From the NCBI GenBank assembly GCA_013054445.1, contig JAAMPI010000472.1, forward strand, positions 1-36,331: 36,331 bases of DNA, given 5' to 3'. Below are positions 1 through 12,202 of this stretch, in pieces (position 1 is the first letter of the stretch; each line of letters starts with the position of its first letter). A model generated the notes under the pieces. That model made no database searches and was not told the origin of the DNA. It saw only the letters and a program-made list of their open reading frames with translations. The DNA comes from Cudoniella acicularis (Eukaryota > Ascomycota > Leotiomycetes > Helotiales > Helotiaceae). The translations under genes were made by a program, and so were the position numbers.

Positions 1-2990
1 GCTGCCGAAGAGGGCTACTTTGATACGACGCATACCATTGAGGCCGTGTCAGAAGAGCAGGTCAAGGAGATGCCACCCCAACTACTGGCCGAAATCAGAA
101 AACATCACAATTTGACACCCGGAGCGGCAAAAGGCTCATCCTTTTCAAGAAGTATACCTGTGACTGAATCAGAACGACAACAAGGCCACGGTGACGACGA
201 AGAGTTCGTGGATGATTTGCATATTACGGAGGATTCCAACGAAGACGGCTCTGAGCTTACCCATGTTAAGAGTGCGGAGGATGAAGATGATTCCGGGGAG
301 GAGCAAATATCGTCTGCTCTTTTCGTCCCCCATCAAGCTCCTCATGAATCTCCTGAACGGGCAATGCATGACTTGAAAGGAGAAAAAAGGTCAGGATTGA
401 ATGACTTACAACGATTGGAACGCCCACGACAATGGTTGGAAGAGCATGAAGTACCCTCGGACGAAGTTGATGACAAGTACCTGAGCCAAGAAACCAAAAT
501 CTACCCACCTTCTCATTTCAACGCGGACATACAAGCGAGCCCAACGTCGGATAGTGAACCTTCGGTACCGGGTTTGCAAGATGTGTCTGATGTTGAAAAT
601 GACTCTCATGACGATGGTGGGTACACCACGGCAGGGGATGAGTCGGGTTTAACTGATGACCCTGAATCAACGCCTACTGGCTCTCTCAAAACAGGATTAG
701 ACGTCTCTAGTCAATACAAACCGCGTCTTCACGACTACCGTCAAAAGCCAAAGCAGCCGTTGGAGGCCATTGAATTGATTCCATATCGGCATCAAGTTGG
801 AGGGCACACCACTATGTGGCGATTTTCAAAGCGTGCTGTATGTAAACAGTTGAACAATCGCGAGAATGAATTCTACGAGAGAGTTGAACGCTACAATCCT
901 CAACTCTTAAAATTTTTGCCCAGGTTAGTTGTAAAATCTCCTCAAGCTGTTGAGAATTTCTAATTACCAGCGGGTTTCCTCGAGGGTTGAATTATGTTAA
1001 CAGTATTCATCCCCTTTTCAGATATATCGGTGTACTTAATGTCACATTTGAAAAGCAGACGCGGCGCAAGTCTTCCAGGAAGGATAATCCTGAAGCAACC
1101 ACCGATCGGCAAACTGTCTCTCAGAATGACCGTCGGCAGCAAGAGGAGGGAACATTTGCTAACTACAATGGGGCGAATGGATATTCCTATAGCAATGACC
1201 CACCCCCACAGACGAGAATGATTAGTCAATCACTTCATTCATCCTCAGTACCAATTCCTACAGTTACATTTGCAGATAATAGACACATCATACCAACAAG
1301 TTTCCTCCAATCTCATCCTCACGCAGTCGATCCACAGCACAGGTCTAGGAGCGACCCCGCAGCTGCATTGGGACAGAGGCAACACGCACAAACCCAACCG
1401 CCACTACCCAACAGTGAATTTACATTCCGACCAACTTTGTCGGATAAACATGCAGCAAGCTGGGGTGCCACAACGGTTAACAAGAAATTACGAAACGAGG
1501 TCTTCGGCGAAGCATTTCTGCAACAGCCCATCCCGATTCAACGCCATAGAAGGCCCGCATCACAAAACCGGTCGCTGCCAACCCGTAATGGTCCGAATCT
1601 AAGAGCTTCTAATTCCGAGTCTAGTCTGAAGACAGCCCAACAAACAAATACGCCACCAGCTGAGGAGTCGATTCACCGAAAGGCCATGAAGGCGGCAGCG
1701 GAGCGGCGAATAAATGGAGAAATATCCCATCACCCTGAACAGTCTACCAAGCAAGTCAATGGAAGTCTCACCGAAGACGACCAACATGATGTCGAGTTTG
1801 ATGAGAAAGTCGGCACAAGTGCACCTGAGCCTGAGATCTTTCGTGGCCAGGACGCTCCTAGTAGCAAGCGACAAAGGCGCTATTCTAGCGGAGGTCTGCG
1901 ACGGAAACCTACAGAAGTAGCGGATGACCGGGGCAATCTGAAGTATTTTGAAGAGGCTGATGAAGCAGGTTACAAAGGTGATGTTGAAGAAGAGGTTTTT
2001 TCTATGGATCTCGAATCACAGAGCGGATCCAAACTGCGCCCAAAGTCCCTGGACCAAGCCACGGTGCTTCAAAACCAGGTTTCGAAGGACAGCCAGTCAC
2101 AAATAACATCCGAAAAGCCAATCTCACATGCTGGAGCAGAATTACTTCCCCATGATGCAGACAAATCATCATTTTTAGACATTGCGCGGCCTGTAAACCC
2201 CAAAGAAGCTCAGACCCAGCGGGGATCTCGTGTGGAGTATTTTTTGTTATTGGAAGACTTGACTGCCGGTATGAAAAGGCCATGCATTATGGATCTCAAA
2301 ATGGGCACTCGCCAGTACGGTGTCGAGGCGAACGAAAAGAAGCAAAAGTCACAACGCCAAAAATGTGAAGCAACAACTTCTAAACAACTTGGAGTTCGGG
2401 TCTGTGGATTGCAGGTGTGGGATGTTGCGAGTCAGAGCTACATCTTTCAGGACAAGTATTTTGGACGAGAGCTCAAAGCTGGACATGAGTTTCAGGATGC
2501 TCTCACCCGGTTTTTGCATGATGGGGTTGACTATTCTAGCGTTCTGCGGCACATCCCGACCATTTTGCACAAGCTCTCTCAGCTTGAGGTTCTCATCCGT
2601 GGTCTCATCGGATATCGATTTTACGCTGCTAGTCTCTTAATGTTCTATGATGGAGACACAGAGTTCGGGGGTGAGATGGACAATGAGATGAAGAAGAATT
2701 TGCATAGGAAAGGAGATATCGATTTCAAGATCGCAGATTTTGCGAACTGTGTCACCAAAGAGGATTTCAGCGTGGCTGACCGACCTTGCGCTCCTCGACA
2801 CCCAGATTCCCCAGACAAAGGGTTCTTAAGAGGTTTGAGAAGCTTGAGACATTATTTTCTAAAGATACAGGAAGAGATTCTGGGTAACAATGCCCAGAAA
2901 GCAGACGAAGAAGTGAAGATGGCACGCAATGGTACTTTGTATGATGGTGCGATTGATGATGAAGATGATGAAGGCAGTGTTAGTTACTGA
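1..2990 (+). CDS. kcs1: Inositol hexakisphosphate kinase (Kcs1-type), 5' partial
   Basis: This enzyme phosphorylates inositol hexakisphosphate (phytate) to the pyrophosphate IP7, a signal in phosphate homeostasis, vacuole function and telomere maintenance. The reading frame is already open at base 1, so the true start lies left of the window. I join exon 1 (1-923) to exon 2 (1022-2990) across a 98-bp intron (924-1021, gttagt...ttcag); the junction restores the family block NPQLLKFLPR-YIGVLNVTFEK. About 963 residues are visible. The catalytic half is at the C-terminus: PCIMDLKMGTRQYG (the inositol-kinase PxxxDxKxG signature, near 2280-2320), RFYAASLLMFYDGD (the SSLL-type motif, near 2610-2655) and DFKIADFANCV (the metal-binding Asp motif, near 2720-2755). 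The long acidic, Ser-rich N-terminal half and the linker between exon blocks are low complexity, as is usual in fungal Kcs1. The gene ends 695 bp before eme1 on the same strand. The family call is firm. Confidence 0.93.
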
Positions 2991-3685
2991 AATGGTTTGT
3001 CAGCGAAATGATGTCGCTGAATCATGCAGTTTGTTCAACAATGGGCCGAGGACATTGGAAGGATTAGGACGGCTGTACATTACTTGGCGTCAGAACTGGC
3101 TCGCGCATACCCTGCATTGGTAGTGGCGTCATTTGGGGTTAGGAGCTTGGGAGTTTGGTAGATATAAAATTCTGCTCGCAGGAGCGGGCAGCCAGTAGTT
3201 CTTATAATAAAAGATTATCATGATCAAACAAGTTGACCAGTTGCGAATGAATGTGAGAATAGCAGAGAAAAACGGACAAATGGCATGATCCGGGTGGCTG
3301 GACCATTAAAAGCGACTTTCACTTATAAATCTTCCCTTTCGAAAGTAAAGACAGCAATACAATACTGTAGTAAAGTAGACCAAGTTTACTGAAGAAAAGG
3401 GGGCAAAAGGCCCTTATTCTTCGAATACACGTGACCACGTGCGCTAAATCCGGCGCGACCCGCGACATAAACGCGTCATTAAGGTCCTCCATTGTCAACA
3501 TCACAAAGAATCAAAGACTTTTGCAAATCTAAACCCCTCCGACGAGAACCCCACCTGAACTAGCATACAGGTATTCAGCATCTTCTTCACAAGCGCGAAA
3601 AGCAACCTTCAGATGTTCGTTGGATCCGCGCTCGCTAGACTTCAAGTAACTTGGGCGCGACGTCGCCAGACTCGCGCGCTGCAAA
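2991..3685. other. Intergenic region kcs1-eme1 (kcs1 3' end and eme1 promoter)
   Basis: There is no supportable gene here. The first part should hold the kcs1 3' UTR; an AT-rich stretch with TTATAATAAAAG near 3202-3213 could contribute to polyadenylation. The second part is the presumed eme1 promoter, with two CACGTG palindromes and an ACGCGT box listed separately. Confidence 0.6.
3428..3476. promoter_or_regulatory. Paired E-boxes and a MluI cell-cycle box upstream of eme1
   Basis: Two CACGTG palindromes (3428-3433 and 3436-3441) are separated by only two bases, and ACGCGT follows at 3471-3476, about 210-260 bp before the eme1 start codon. ACGCGT is the core of the yeast MCB element, bound by MBF at G1/S genes including many DNA-repair genes; CACGTG is the bHLH core. 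The sequence match is direct; the regulatory role in this organism is inference. Confidence 0.35.
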
Positions 3686-5805
3686 ATGCCAGTCGAGATT
3701 ATCGACCTCCTTTCCAGCCCTGAGCTGCCCCGCGCTGCGATCTCAATTTCAGAGAAGAGCTCGAACACGCAGAAGAAATCCCAGCTTCTAGCTCCAGCCA
3801 GGACACTGACCTACGAGCCTCCGAAATCTGGCGTCGACGATGATTGGTTCACCCTTTCTTCTGATGGTATCGACAGCACATTACCAAAATCTACAGCAGC
3901 TACGAGATTTTACAATACATCGTCAAAAGCTGATGCACATCCTACATCAAAAGTTACCCAAGCCAAGCCTGGAAAAGCACCGAACAACAACTTCTTCCTC
4001 TCGGATGATTTTGATAGTACCATTAATCTTGATGATCCGTTTGCGGTCGACTTTCCACCACACAAGAAACGACGTTTATCCTCTTCACCGAAACCTACCT
4101 TGCCAAAATCCACTTTGCCAAAATCGAGGGAGTTCAAAAGGTCTATATCAAACATAAAACCTTCATCCACAAAAGGCAGCACCCACACTCGTCCCGCTCC
4201 ATCCTTAAATAGGTCAAAAACAACCACAACGATCTTAGAATCAGACCCGATACTTTTCACCAGCTCGCCAGATCCATTCGCAGATGCTGCCAGAAAACGA
4301 AGAGCCAAGACCAAGGAAATATGGGAAGAGGAAAGCGATGATGACATCGATGTTTCACGGAAGAGTAAAACTGGCGTGACTAGTGTCGCCTCAAAACATG
4401 GACCCACGGTATTGGAAGCAGGAAATGGCAACAAACTGAGAGATCTAACATTTGATGACTCTTCGGACGAGGAGCTGCCCGATATTGATTCTCTGCCTCC
4501 AGCGAAGCCAACTGGAAATTCGAAGGCAGCCCTAGCGAAATACAATGCAGAAAAAAAAAGTTAAAATGCTAGCAACGGAGAAGGTGCATGTCAAGAAAGA
4601 TAGACTCGTTGACAAAGAGTCCGAGAAGGCTGAAAAAGAGGCTGAAAAAGAGCGGAAGCGCCTTGTGGCGGAAGCCAAGAAGGAGAGAAAGCGTCTAGCA
4701 AAGGAGGAAAAGTCTCGCAGCAAAGAAAAAAATTCTGAACTTGCCAAGGTCAATACTCTTCGCACCGACAAGAAAGTATCTACGTCTGAGATGATAATTG
4801 AGCTTTCATCCTCTTTAAATCCGACCCTAGTAGAGCAAGTGAAGGGGTTCTTGGGGCCTTTGCAAGTCGAGCATTCGGATTGGGAAAATCCACTTCCAGT
4901 GATTCGATGGAAACGAAAAGTCGTTGCCGAATACAACAATGCGCTAGAGTACTGGGAACCTAAGCCGCTACGTATCAAATCCGAGAAGCACATTGTCTGT
5001 GTTATAACTGCCAAAGACTTTGTTGATATGGTTATGGCAGATGAAAAGAACAATTTAGATGCTCACATCTTGCAGTTGAGAGCTACATCCCACGCAGCTG
5101 AGATCATCTACTTGATTGAGGGGCTCGTGTCTTGGATGAGGAAGAATAAAAACGTGAAAAATAGGCAGTTTACAGCAGCAGTGAGAGGCCAGCTTATGCA
5201 AGAGGAACCCAGTGCAAGCCAGCGGAAGAGGAAGAAGGAACCGGAATACGTGGATGAAGATATGATCGAGGGTGCCCTTCTCAAATTGCAGGTTGTGCAT
5301 GGAGCATTAATACATCATACTGCCGCAAAGATTGAGACTGCCGAGTGGGTAGTTACGTTTACTCAACATATTTCAACTATTCCGTACAGGTGAGAGCTTT
5401 CCCCAATTTTTTCAGCTATTCAAAGCCAATGTTGAACATCAGTTTTCGTTTTCAGTGTTGCATGCTGACACTATTTAAAGGACTCAGAAAGAAACCCTGG
5501 ATACAGCATTCTGTATGGAATCTGGTCAAGTAAAGACAGGTGACACACCTGAAAACACTTTCACAAAGATGCTACAAGAAATCATCCGGATCACGGCTCC
5601 AGTTGCCTACGGAATTGCCGCCGAGTATCCGTCGGTGAAGGAGTTGGTTAGAGGGCTCAAGGAGAATGGCCCCCTGGCATTGGAAGACCTTAAGAAGATG
5701 GCCAATAAGGATGGTGCTTTCACGGACCGGCGGATAGGGCCATCAATTAGTAAGAGAGTGTATAATGTTTTTATGGGGATGGATCCGGGTAGTTGGGATG
5801 TCTGA
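3686..5805 (+). pseudogene. eme1: Crossover junction endonuclease subunit Eme1/Mms4, with one frameshift
   Basis: Eme1 is the partner of Mus81; the heterodimer cuts 3' flaps, stalled forks and nicked Holliday junctions in the nucleus. The start MPVEIIDLLSSPELP is typical of fungal Eme1. A disordered Ser/Lys-rich N-terminus is followed by a Lys/Glu coiled coil (about 4560-4740), the ERCC4-like domain (about 4780-5389, ending HISTIPYR) and the C-terminal helix-hairpin-helix region (ALEDLKK to RIGPSISKRVYNVFMG). An intron of 91 bp (5390-5480, branch GCTGACA) joins IPYR to TQKETLDTAF. The frame breaks at an A9 run (4551-4559): upstream the frame reads to a TAA at 4562-4564, while all conserved sequence downstream is in the frame that would continue if the run had eight As. 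With that one base discounted, the product is about 675 residues, normal for the family. This may be a sequencing or assembly indel rather than true loss, so the pseudogene label is provisional. As in all Eme1 proteins, the nuclease-like domain is not expected to be catalytic. Confidence 0.88.
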
Positions 5806-6319
5806 AGCTTCGACTCTCTGCAGGACAGGAGCGCTGCCATTATTGGCTTTTGCTTTCGTGTCTTCAATTTTACTCTCGCAGAAAATAGTTCGGTTCATGC
5901 ATGTATTGTATCCTTATTCTGAATTGAATAGTAATATTTTACTTTTACGAACTTGGTCTCATCTTTTCCTCGATGTTTGCCTTGGGTCTTAGACTTTGCT
6001 GCGTATGAATAAGGTGTCAATGCTTAGCCATGACATGATATAAAACTGTGAAACATCTGAGAACATGTTGGCCAAAGGTTCATGTTCCACGAGTGCAAGA
6101 AATGGATGCCCGCAATGCTCAAATTTAAAGGCCGTATGAGTTCTTGACGGATTTGGAATTGAGTAAGACACTCCTAGTATTGGGTCACGCCCATGTGAAA
6201 TTACGCACGTCTACATTTGAAGCTTGATCTGAACGACTTGAACGAAGCACTGGAATTTTTCAATCAAAACTATTGGCCGACTCTCTTTTAGCCTGATACA
6301 TGTGACGGTTCGTGGGGTC
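5806..6319. other. Convergent intergenic region eme1/htd2
   Basis: This stretch separates the 3' ends of two convergent genes. It is moderately AT-rich and should contain both 3' UTRs. I see no further coding or RNA gene. Confidence 0.5.
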
Positions 6320-7330
6320 TTACTCGGAGCTCTCAATCTGGCCTACCATGCCTGTCTTACCATAGCTATCGACGATTCTTGCTTCTGTTATCTTGTCCTT
6401 TTCTTCATCCAGAATAAGTCTGTACTTCTCGCCACCATACAAAGGACTGGTCGCTCTGTATGTGATTTTCTTGGGAAAGAGGTCGACCCCCTTAATATCT
6501 CTCCAAAAGTTCAAGATATTGATCAAATTCAAAGGCCCGTGAACAACGATATCACGATGGCCTTCTACCTCCCTACACCACTCTTTTGAATAGTGGATTT
6601 TGTGAGCGTTAAATGTTAACGCTGAGAATCGGAAGAGGGTCACAGGCGTTTGAATGAAATCGCGAACATGTCTTCCGTCTGGAAAAGGCACTTCTGCAGG
6701 CCTCGAGGCTGGAGCTTGCGGCTCCTTTATCTCGGGACGGAAAATCCAGTTTCTATACAGGTCTTAGCAGACGTATTGAGAGGTCGATAGCACGCGACTC
6801 ATTTATCCTTTGCAGGGAAGTGTGCACCTTCTGTCGATCAATACCAGACCCTGCTCGTTCTCATATTCTTTCTCTACGCCAACAACCACCATCTCCTCCC
6901 CAGCTCTGGTCTTCTTGCCCTCTGCCGATACCAACTTCGTGGTCTCGGTGACGTGTTGCCCAATCCTCAAACCATCGGGAGCTTGTTTAATCCACTCCAA
7001 CTGGCCCCCCGCCCACATTCGTCGCGTAAAGGGACTTGGTGGATTGAAAGTCGTATCTGTGCCATCGCGTCCGAGATCATTCTCAATCTGTGACGGCGTG
7101 AAGTATGCCAAGTGGTATCCGGCTGGGAGCGGTGTGCAATTCCCAGGCAAGGATTGGGAAAGCTCACTGCGTGACAGGGTCGCAGAGAAGCGCTGCAGCT
7201 GGTTTGCATCGAGAAGCTGGGTTTGTCTCGGCGGGGGGAGTTTCTGGGTTTTGCTGAGGAACTGCGATGCAACTGCGCTCGCAGAGGAAGGAGGAAGGGT
7301 GCTGTAGAGTTGGCGACGGGAAGTTGACAT
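6320..7330 (-). CDS. Htd2-like hydroxyacyl-thioester dehydratase (double hot-dog)
   Basis: This probably catalyses dehydration of 3-hydroxyacyl thioesters in mitochondrial type II fatty acid synthesis, which supplies octanoyl-ACP for lipoate. I join exon 1 (7330-6828) to exon 2 (6752-6320) across a 75-bp intron (donor gtgcac, branch GCTAAG, acceptor tatag). The junction gives LVLIDRR-NWIFRPEIKEPQ in frame and a 311-residue protein, close to yeast Htd2 (280). The N-terminus (MSTSRRQLYSTLPPSS) is basic and hydroxylated, like a mitochondrial presequence. The first half is a FAS1-like dehydratase hot-dog (RMWAGGQLEW, then VTETTKLVSAEGKKT). The second carries FRFSALTFNAHKIHY followed by VVHGPL, the signature of the Htd2/mesaconyl-CoA-hydratase-like branch. 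It overlaps no neighbour and converges on eme1. A mesaconyl-CoA hydratase-like role cannot be excluded from sequence alone. Confidence 0.85.
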
Positions 7331-8017
7331 GGCTGGGTTCTGCAGACGAAGGCATTGCGGGGAAGGTCAGAGCTGAGGTCAGTGGTGAGTGAGCAAGACA
7401 AGTAAACTTAGTGGAGGAAGCTAAAGAGCTGCGTGGATTGAACGCATGACGGTATTTCCGTGCCTCCCAAGCCTCAAGCCACAAGGGACATCAGACGTCG
7501 ATGTCTGCCCCTGCCCCTGAAATTTTCCGTGTAGCAGCATCCTTGTCTCGTCTCAAGTCACTTTTAACTTTGTTTTGGGCTGCATTTCTTCAGGCAAGTG
7601 TTCGAGGAGCAAAACTCTGAAGCCTGCTTTTCCTATGCCTGGCTCGCTCACAATACGAGGTGCTTGGGGTTTTGAAAAGGGGTTCTTTTTGAAAGCAAGT
7701 GCTTGTTGTGTTGAGTGTAGAAATACCATTCGCAGGCAATCTTCAGCACCCTCTTAATAGAAAAACCCTAATCGTACATGTCCGCACCAAACTCTCTAGT
7801 GAATCCTCTCGCCACCAAAAAGGATCAGCGATAGCAGTCACGCGTGCTGTAGAACCGAAGAGCGCTATAAGAAATCCTCCACCCAACCCCAAACCCCCAA
7901 TCCGACACTCATTACACATCAATCATCGCAAAGGCTGAATGAGCCAGTCCCGATCCAACACCCCCCTAACCTCATTATATTCGTATACTTAGAAATAGAA
8001 TATTAATGAAGTGTATC
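7331..8017. other. Intergenic region upstream of the Htd2-like gene
   Basis: This is the presumed promoter of the dehydratase gene and the 3' flank of the SANT gene (both on the minus strand). Open frames in it are short and look like chance. No repeat or RNA gene was recognised. Confidence 0.5.
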
Positions 8018-9145
8018 TCAGTCGCATCTCTGGCTCATCTCTACTCCAGCCATGATCACGTCGCGTGTCTCTCTTCTCTCTTCCATTCGCTTGATCATCT
8101 CTCTTTCCTTGGGGCTGCGAGGGCTAGCGTCCTACAGGTATTGTTAACATGATGAATATTTGTAGTAAAGCCTTCAACTTACAATCCCCAAGAGCGCGGA
8201 AATGCTTGTAGCGCTATTCTTGTTCTCCTGAACCGGAGTGGGCAATTGTTGCATAGGTTTGGTATTGTAACCCTGGTATCCGCCGGCGCTGGCAGAAGAG
8301 TGTGTATCTGGTGAAATGCAGGGAGTGGGAGGGGCATTAGTGATGATGCTTCGCTTCCATGTCTCTTCAAGTAAAAACGCAGAAGCACCTCCACCGTATT
8401 CAGCGGCAATAACGCCCCAGAAAGAGGCGCGGTGTGCCTCGTAAATATGACGAAGACGCTCCTTGTCAACGCTGGAGAAGTTCATTGGGTTGGAAACTAC
8501 ACCGCAGTCAAGACGAAGAGGGGGGTTCGCAGCCGAGTCCGAAAGGGCACGACGTGGTGGCGATGGCTTAGGAAGGATAGCAATAGGATGGTTGAGAGTT
8601 CGAGGAGGGCTGTTGGAGGTAGAACGAGGAAGAAGGGTAGATGCTGATGGCAACTGGATGTGGGCCGGGGACTGCGGGGAGTAGGTGTAGGTTGGTGGAG
8701 AGGCGGGCTGCATGTTGGCAGATTCGCTGATTGGGGAAGGCATGGACGTGGGCAACACTGGAGAGTGGACCGATGAGCCAGCGCTGGAAGAGGTCATAGA
8801 GTTGGTCCGCTTGCGGCGGTTGCTTCCATGAGAGAGTTGGTGATAGTGAAGGCGGCAAGCCAGCTCAGTCTTTTTCAAATGAGCGGCAATGTGCTTGTAC
8901 GGCATCTTTTGGAGGCGGGTCTGGAGAAGATAAACTTCCTAATCAGGTTTCAAGTCAGCTTCGTATTTGATACCGGCACAGGTTTTTCGGACCTCATCCT
9001 CACTCCAAGCTCTCCCTCCTCCAGTCGATGCAGGCTTCCTGTTTTTCTGAACCCCAAAGTCATGGCGGTTGACAGCATCAACGGGCGAATAGTTTGATGT
9101 AGCCACATGGGCAGAGGTGTTCATCTGGTTCGTTGGCGAAGACAT
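8018..9145 (-). CDS. SANT/Myb-like domain nuclear protein, three exons
   Basis: The exons are 9145-8993, 8938-8183 and 8131-8018, separated by introns of 54 bp (8992-8939, branch GCTGAC) and 51 bp (8182-8132, donor gtaagt, acceptor ctgtag). The phase is kept throughout and gives 340 residues. The first junction completes one SANT/Myb repeat: RAWSEDE-EVYLLQTRLQKMPYK continuing to HIAAHLKKTELACRLHYHQL, with spaced aromatic residues as in Myb helices, followed by a basic patch (NRRKR). The middle is Ser/Pro-rich and disordered. A second folded-looking block (SVDKERLRHIYEAHRASFWG, then LLEETWKRSI) and a charged C-terminal helix (SPKEREMIKRMEERR, encoded by exon 3) follow. I infer a transcription or chromatin factor. 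The short exon 3 is supported by exact splice signals and by a reading frame that ends in TGA at 8020-8018. I do not recognise a named orthologue. Confidence 0.82.
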
Positions 9146-9895
9146 GATAATCGTTGATCGTTAAAGAATCGAATTGGTGCTGAATAGATTATATGGTTGT
9201 AAATAGGCTCTTTGATCCAGCAAGGGTAAGAATCGAATTTGGTAAAGGGCAGTCCGGAGCTGCGGTAGAATGTAATATCTTGTTTGAAAAGGTCGTTAAT
9301 GTGGAAGTGACGGAGAATGCTAGGAAGAAAGATGGAACAAAGTTAAACAACGTAATATACTACAGTAAAGAATGTAAGCAGCCAAGCCAGTTGGGCAATA
9401 AAAGAGAGTGATTATTAGCTGCGGAAGATGTAGTCAACGTCAAGTGTAGGAGGAGAGAAAAAAGAAGAGTGAGAGGAGTCTGGCAGGTTCATATATGAGG
9501 CAAGGCTGGACATGGGATCATCTGGAGTTGCCAGGCTTTGTGGCAGCTGGCGGCCGTGCGTCTTTCCTCTGAACTCTCGTCCTCATGCCGCGAGACGGTG
9601 ATTGGAGTGGGACGGCTGATGTTCATCAGAGTTTCTGATTATGCATGCCTTGATTTCATATCTCGATTGGGATATCCCCATCGTCCGTTTTCTGCATCAC
9701 ATTGGCGTTTCTTGGAGACGGGGATGGTGGCCGGGGCTGTTTGACGTTTGAGGCGCCGACGAGTCTCAAGTGTCACGAATCGAGTTGAAGGGATTTTGAG
9801 TTGGCTGGAAAGCTAAGCACAAGCACATCGCCATGGATGTGAGCAGGGGTGGCAACTTGCCAACACCCGTCTCTCGAGAATGGGAGTTGGTATAG

Positions 9896-9930
9896 CGGTG
9901 GTGATGGTGATGGTGATGGTGATGGCGATG
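9896..9930. repeat. GTGATG microsatellite
   Basis: About five imperfect copies of GGTGAT in tandem, inside non-coding DNA. Any Thr/Ile or His repeat read from it on the minus strand is a by-product of the repeat. Confidence 0.85.
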
Positions 9931-10268
9931 CTGTACGCGGCGGTGCTTGGTGGGCGACGGCGTTGCCGCTGTCCAATATCTGATTCTGACGATGTGTGTT
10001 TACAGTGCTGCGATGCGAAACGGTCGCTTGGCCTGTCCTGACCCCTGCGAAACGACACCAAGCATTCGGCTAACGAGGGGCTACCAGCGTAACCAGCCTA
10101 CGAGGGGCTCTCGAGCCACCCGCCAGGGGCCTTAATTAAGATCTTTCCGGCTTCCTGGCAGCAGCACCAGTCAGCTCCCAGCGGCGTGCCATCAAGCCGC
10201 TTGACACCAATGATCAGACGCAAACGGTGCTGGGCGCCGCCGCTTCTGCTGCTGCTCCCCAACTTTGA

Positions 10269-10298
<30 letters not shown>
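10269..10298. repeat. (GTCTGC)5 microsatellite
   Basis: Five perfect copies of a hexamer. It lies in the gene-poor region, with no convincing coding context on either strand. Confidence 0.9.
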
Positions 10299-10299
<1 letters not shown>

Positions 10300-12202
10300 T
10301 CCGCTGATGGCGGCTGCCGACCTGGAAGCCTTTGTTTCGAGGGGCGGCGCCTCACCCAGCCTGCAGAAAGTTAGAAACAATCTTTAGATGCCCAGTCTCC
10401 AGAGGCTGAGATCCTCCACGACTCCACGGGACTACCCTGTGGCCACTGCCCACCCCAACCCAGCCAGACGGACGGCACTCCGCAAGGCACGAAGTAGTGC
10501 TCCGTACAGTACAGTGGAGGTACTAGAGGTTCGTCGAGTCGTGGCTGTCCCAGAGGTTGACTGCTTCGCATCTTGACTCGTCCGGCCCTGGCTGTCACTC
10601 GTGAACATCTCCCTCTTAATTCATGCGTGCAATGACTGCAGGAGCGGCCACAGCCAGAAGTTTGGGCACGTAGCGAGCCTGACACTCGAGATGTGGAGTT
10701 TTGCAATCATCCATATTGCGGAGTCAAAGATCATGTCTTCATCGATAAGCTCGTTCTTCTGCGCATAACAAGGTGACAAGAGCGCAGAGGGCGATCCGAG
10801 GGGCAACGATACGGTGGTGTTTGGAGAGGGCTGTCTCAAGGCCGGCGGGGAGCGAATAGGCGGCGGAAGAAACATGACGAGAAATTACAAGATGTTTAGA
10901 AGGGCGGTTCAGAAGGGGCGGAAGTAGAAAACCCGAATTACGTGCAGAGGACATCGACATGACATCGCCGTCATCAGCGTTCGTCGGTTCTCGCTCATCC
11001 CATCGCCAGCATCAGCATCAGCAGCGTCATGGGCCAAGGCACGCCAAGCCCCGAGGCATCTGAAGGGCACCTTCATCAGACGATTCAGACGGCTTCGCTT
11101 CGACGCCAGGGTGATCGGATGGACATCATGGACCACGGAAACTGGTAAAAAGATGTTCGAAGTCGACTTCGAGAGCCCCGTTCGAGCAAGGCCCTGCAAG
11201 GCCAGCAGGCTGTTGCAGGCATCGATTCGCCGGAGCGTCGACAGAGCCGCGCCACAGCGTCCAATCCCAAGGCCTCTTCCGAGAATTTCGTGCTTTTCCA
11301 GCGGGGAAGCTCGAAGGGGATGTTTGAGTTGGCTAACCTTGACACCGAGATCGTCTCGAGGACCAGCGCTGCATTGAGATCCGCTCTCAACCGCTGTCAG
11401 ATGAAGAAGAGCTGCACCAGCGAGTCCGGACGAAGTGACAGGCCGTCTTAATGCGCTCGCCGGCTTTGCTCACGAAGTTTGCTGAATACATGTACTCGTA
11501 TGTGTCCTGCCCCAGGATCCANCGGCCGACTGCACGTGAGGTTTGAAAGCCGAATCCTCCACAATGTTCCTGACACGACAAGAAACAAAAATCATGTTTC
11601 GAAACGCCTCTGCTGGTCATTTTCGTCAGCTCGCAGCCAAAACATGCTCGCCGGCCTCGAGTGCATCCGGCTGCCAATGCAGTGGAGGCAGAAAGCAGCA
11701 CCCAAAGAGTTTGCCTGGTGAGTGGTGACCCTATGTTGAGTCTGTTCGAGCATGTTGACAATTCTTACGGAGTAGAGATTTTAGAGAGAGCTGTGCAAGG
11801 CGCCTTCGTCTCTGGACACAAATTTAGAGAGTTCTTAGCCATCTCACGTCTAACGCAAATAGAATATTAGAAAACACAGTGACCCTGGAAGCCAAAAGAC
11901 CTTGCCCACGGTTACACCAAACTAGCCGGCGTGGTAATTCCCCAGCTTGCGGACTTGAGAAGTGCGTGTCTCCACAAGCAAGTAATTATTTTGCCCGACG
12001 CATGCTATTGAGGGATCCCTAGGCGACTTACTGACATTTTGTTATATTTAGACCAAGCTTCTGCGTTCACGAAATGACGAGGCTCAAGAGACAACAATAG
12101 CTTCTCTCCACAAAATCTGTTGCGCCTTGCTGCTTTTATTATATCTCACCCAGCCTGTGGATACAGAAAAAAGTGGCGCGTTGTTAGGTATCTTGAGTGA
12201 TT

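Larger units (their letters stand above)
9146..12200. other. Gene-poor region upstream of the SANT gene
   Basis: About 3 kb without a gene I can support. Open frames of 60-124 codons occur on both strands, often overlapping and without family resemblance, as expected in GC-rich intergenic DNA. The part nearest 9145 should be the promoter and 5' UTR of the minus-strand SANT gene. It contains several microsatellites and one undetermined base (n at 11522). From about 11850 it becomes AT-rich, grading into the repeat-bearing segment. Confidence 0.5.

Noticed and set aside
3910..4545. 211-codon minus-strand frame
   Set aside because: It is a shadow of the Ser-rich N-terminal part of eme1.
4545..5393. 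A separate gene starting MQKKKVKML
   Set aside because: It is the continuation of eme1 in the shifted frame; its residues match the middle and C-terminal parts of Eme1.
9896..10298. CRISPR-like or satellite array
   Set aside because: The repeats are simple hexamer microsatellites without spacers.
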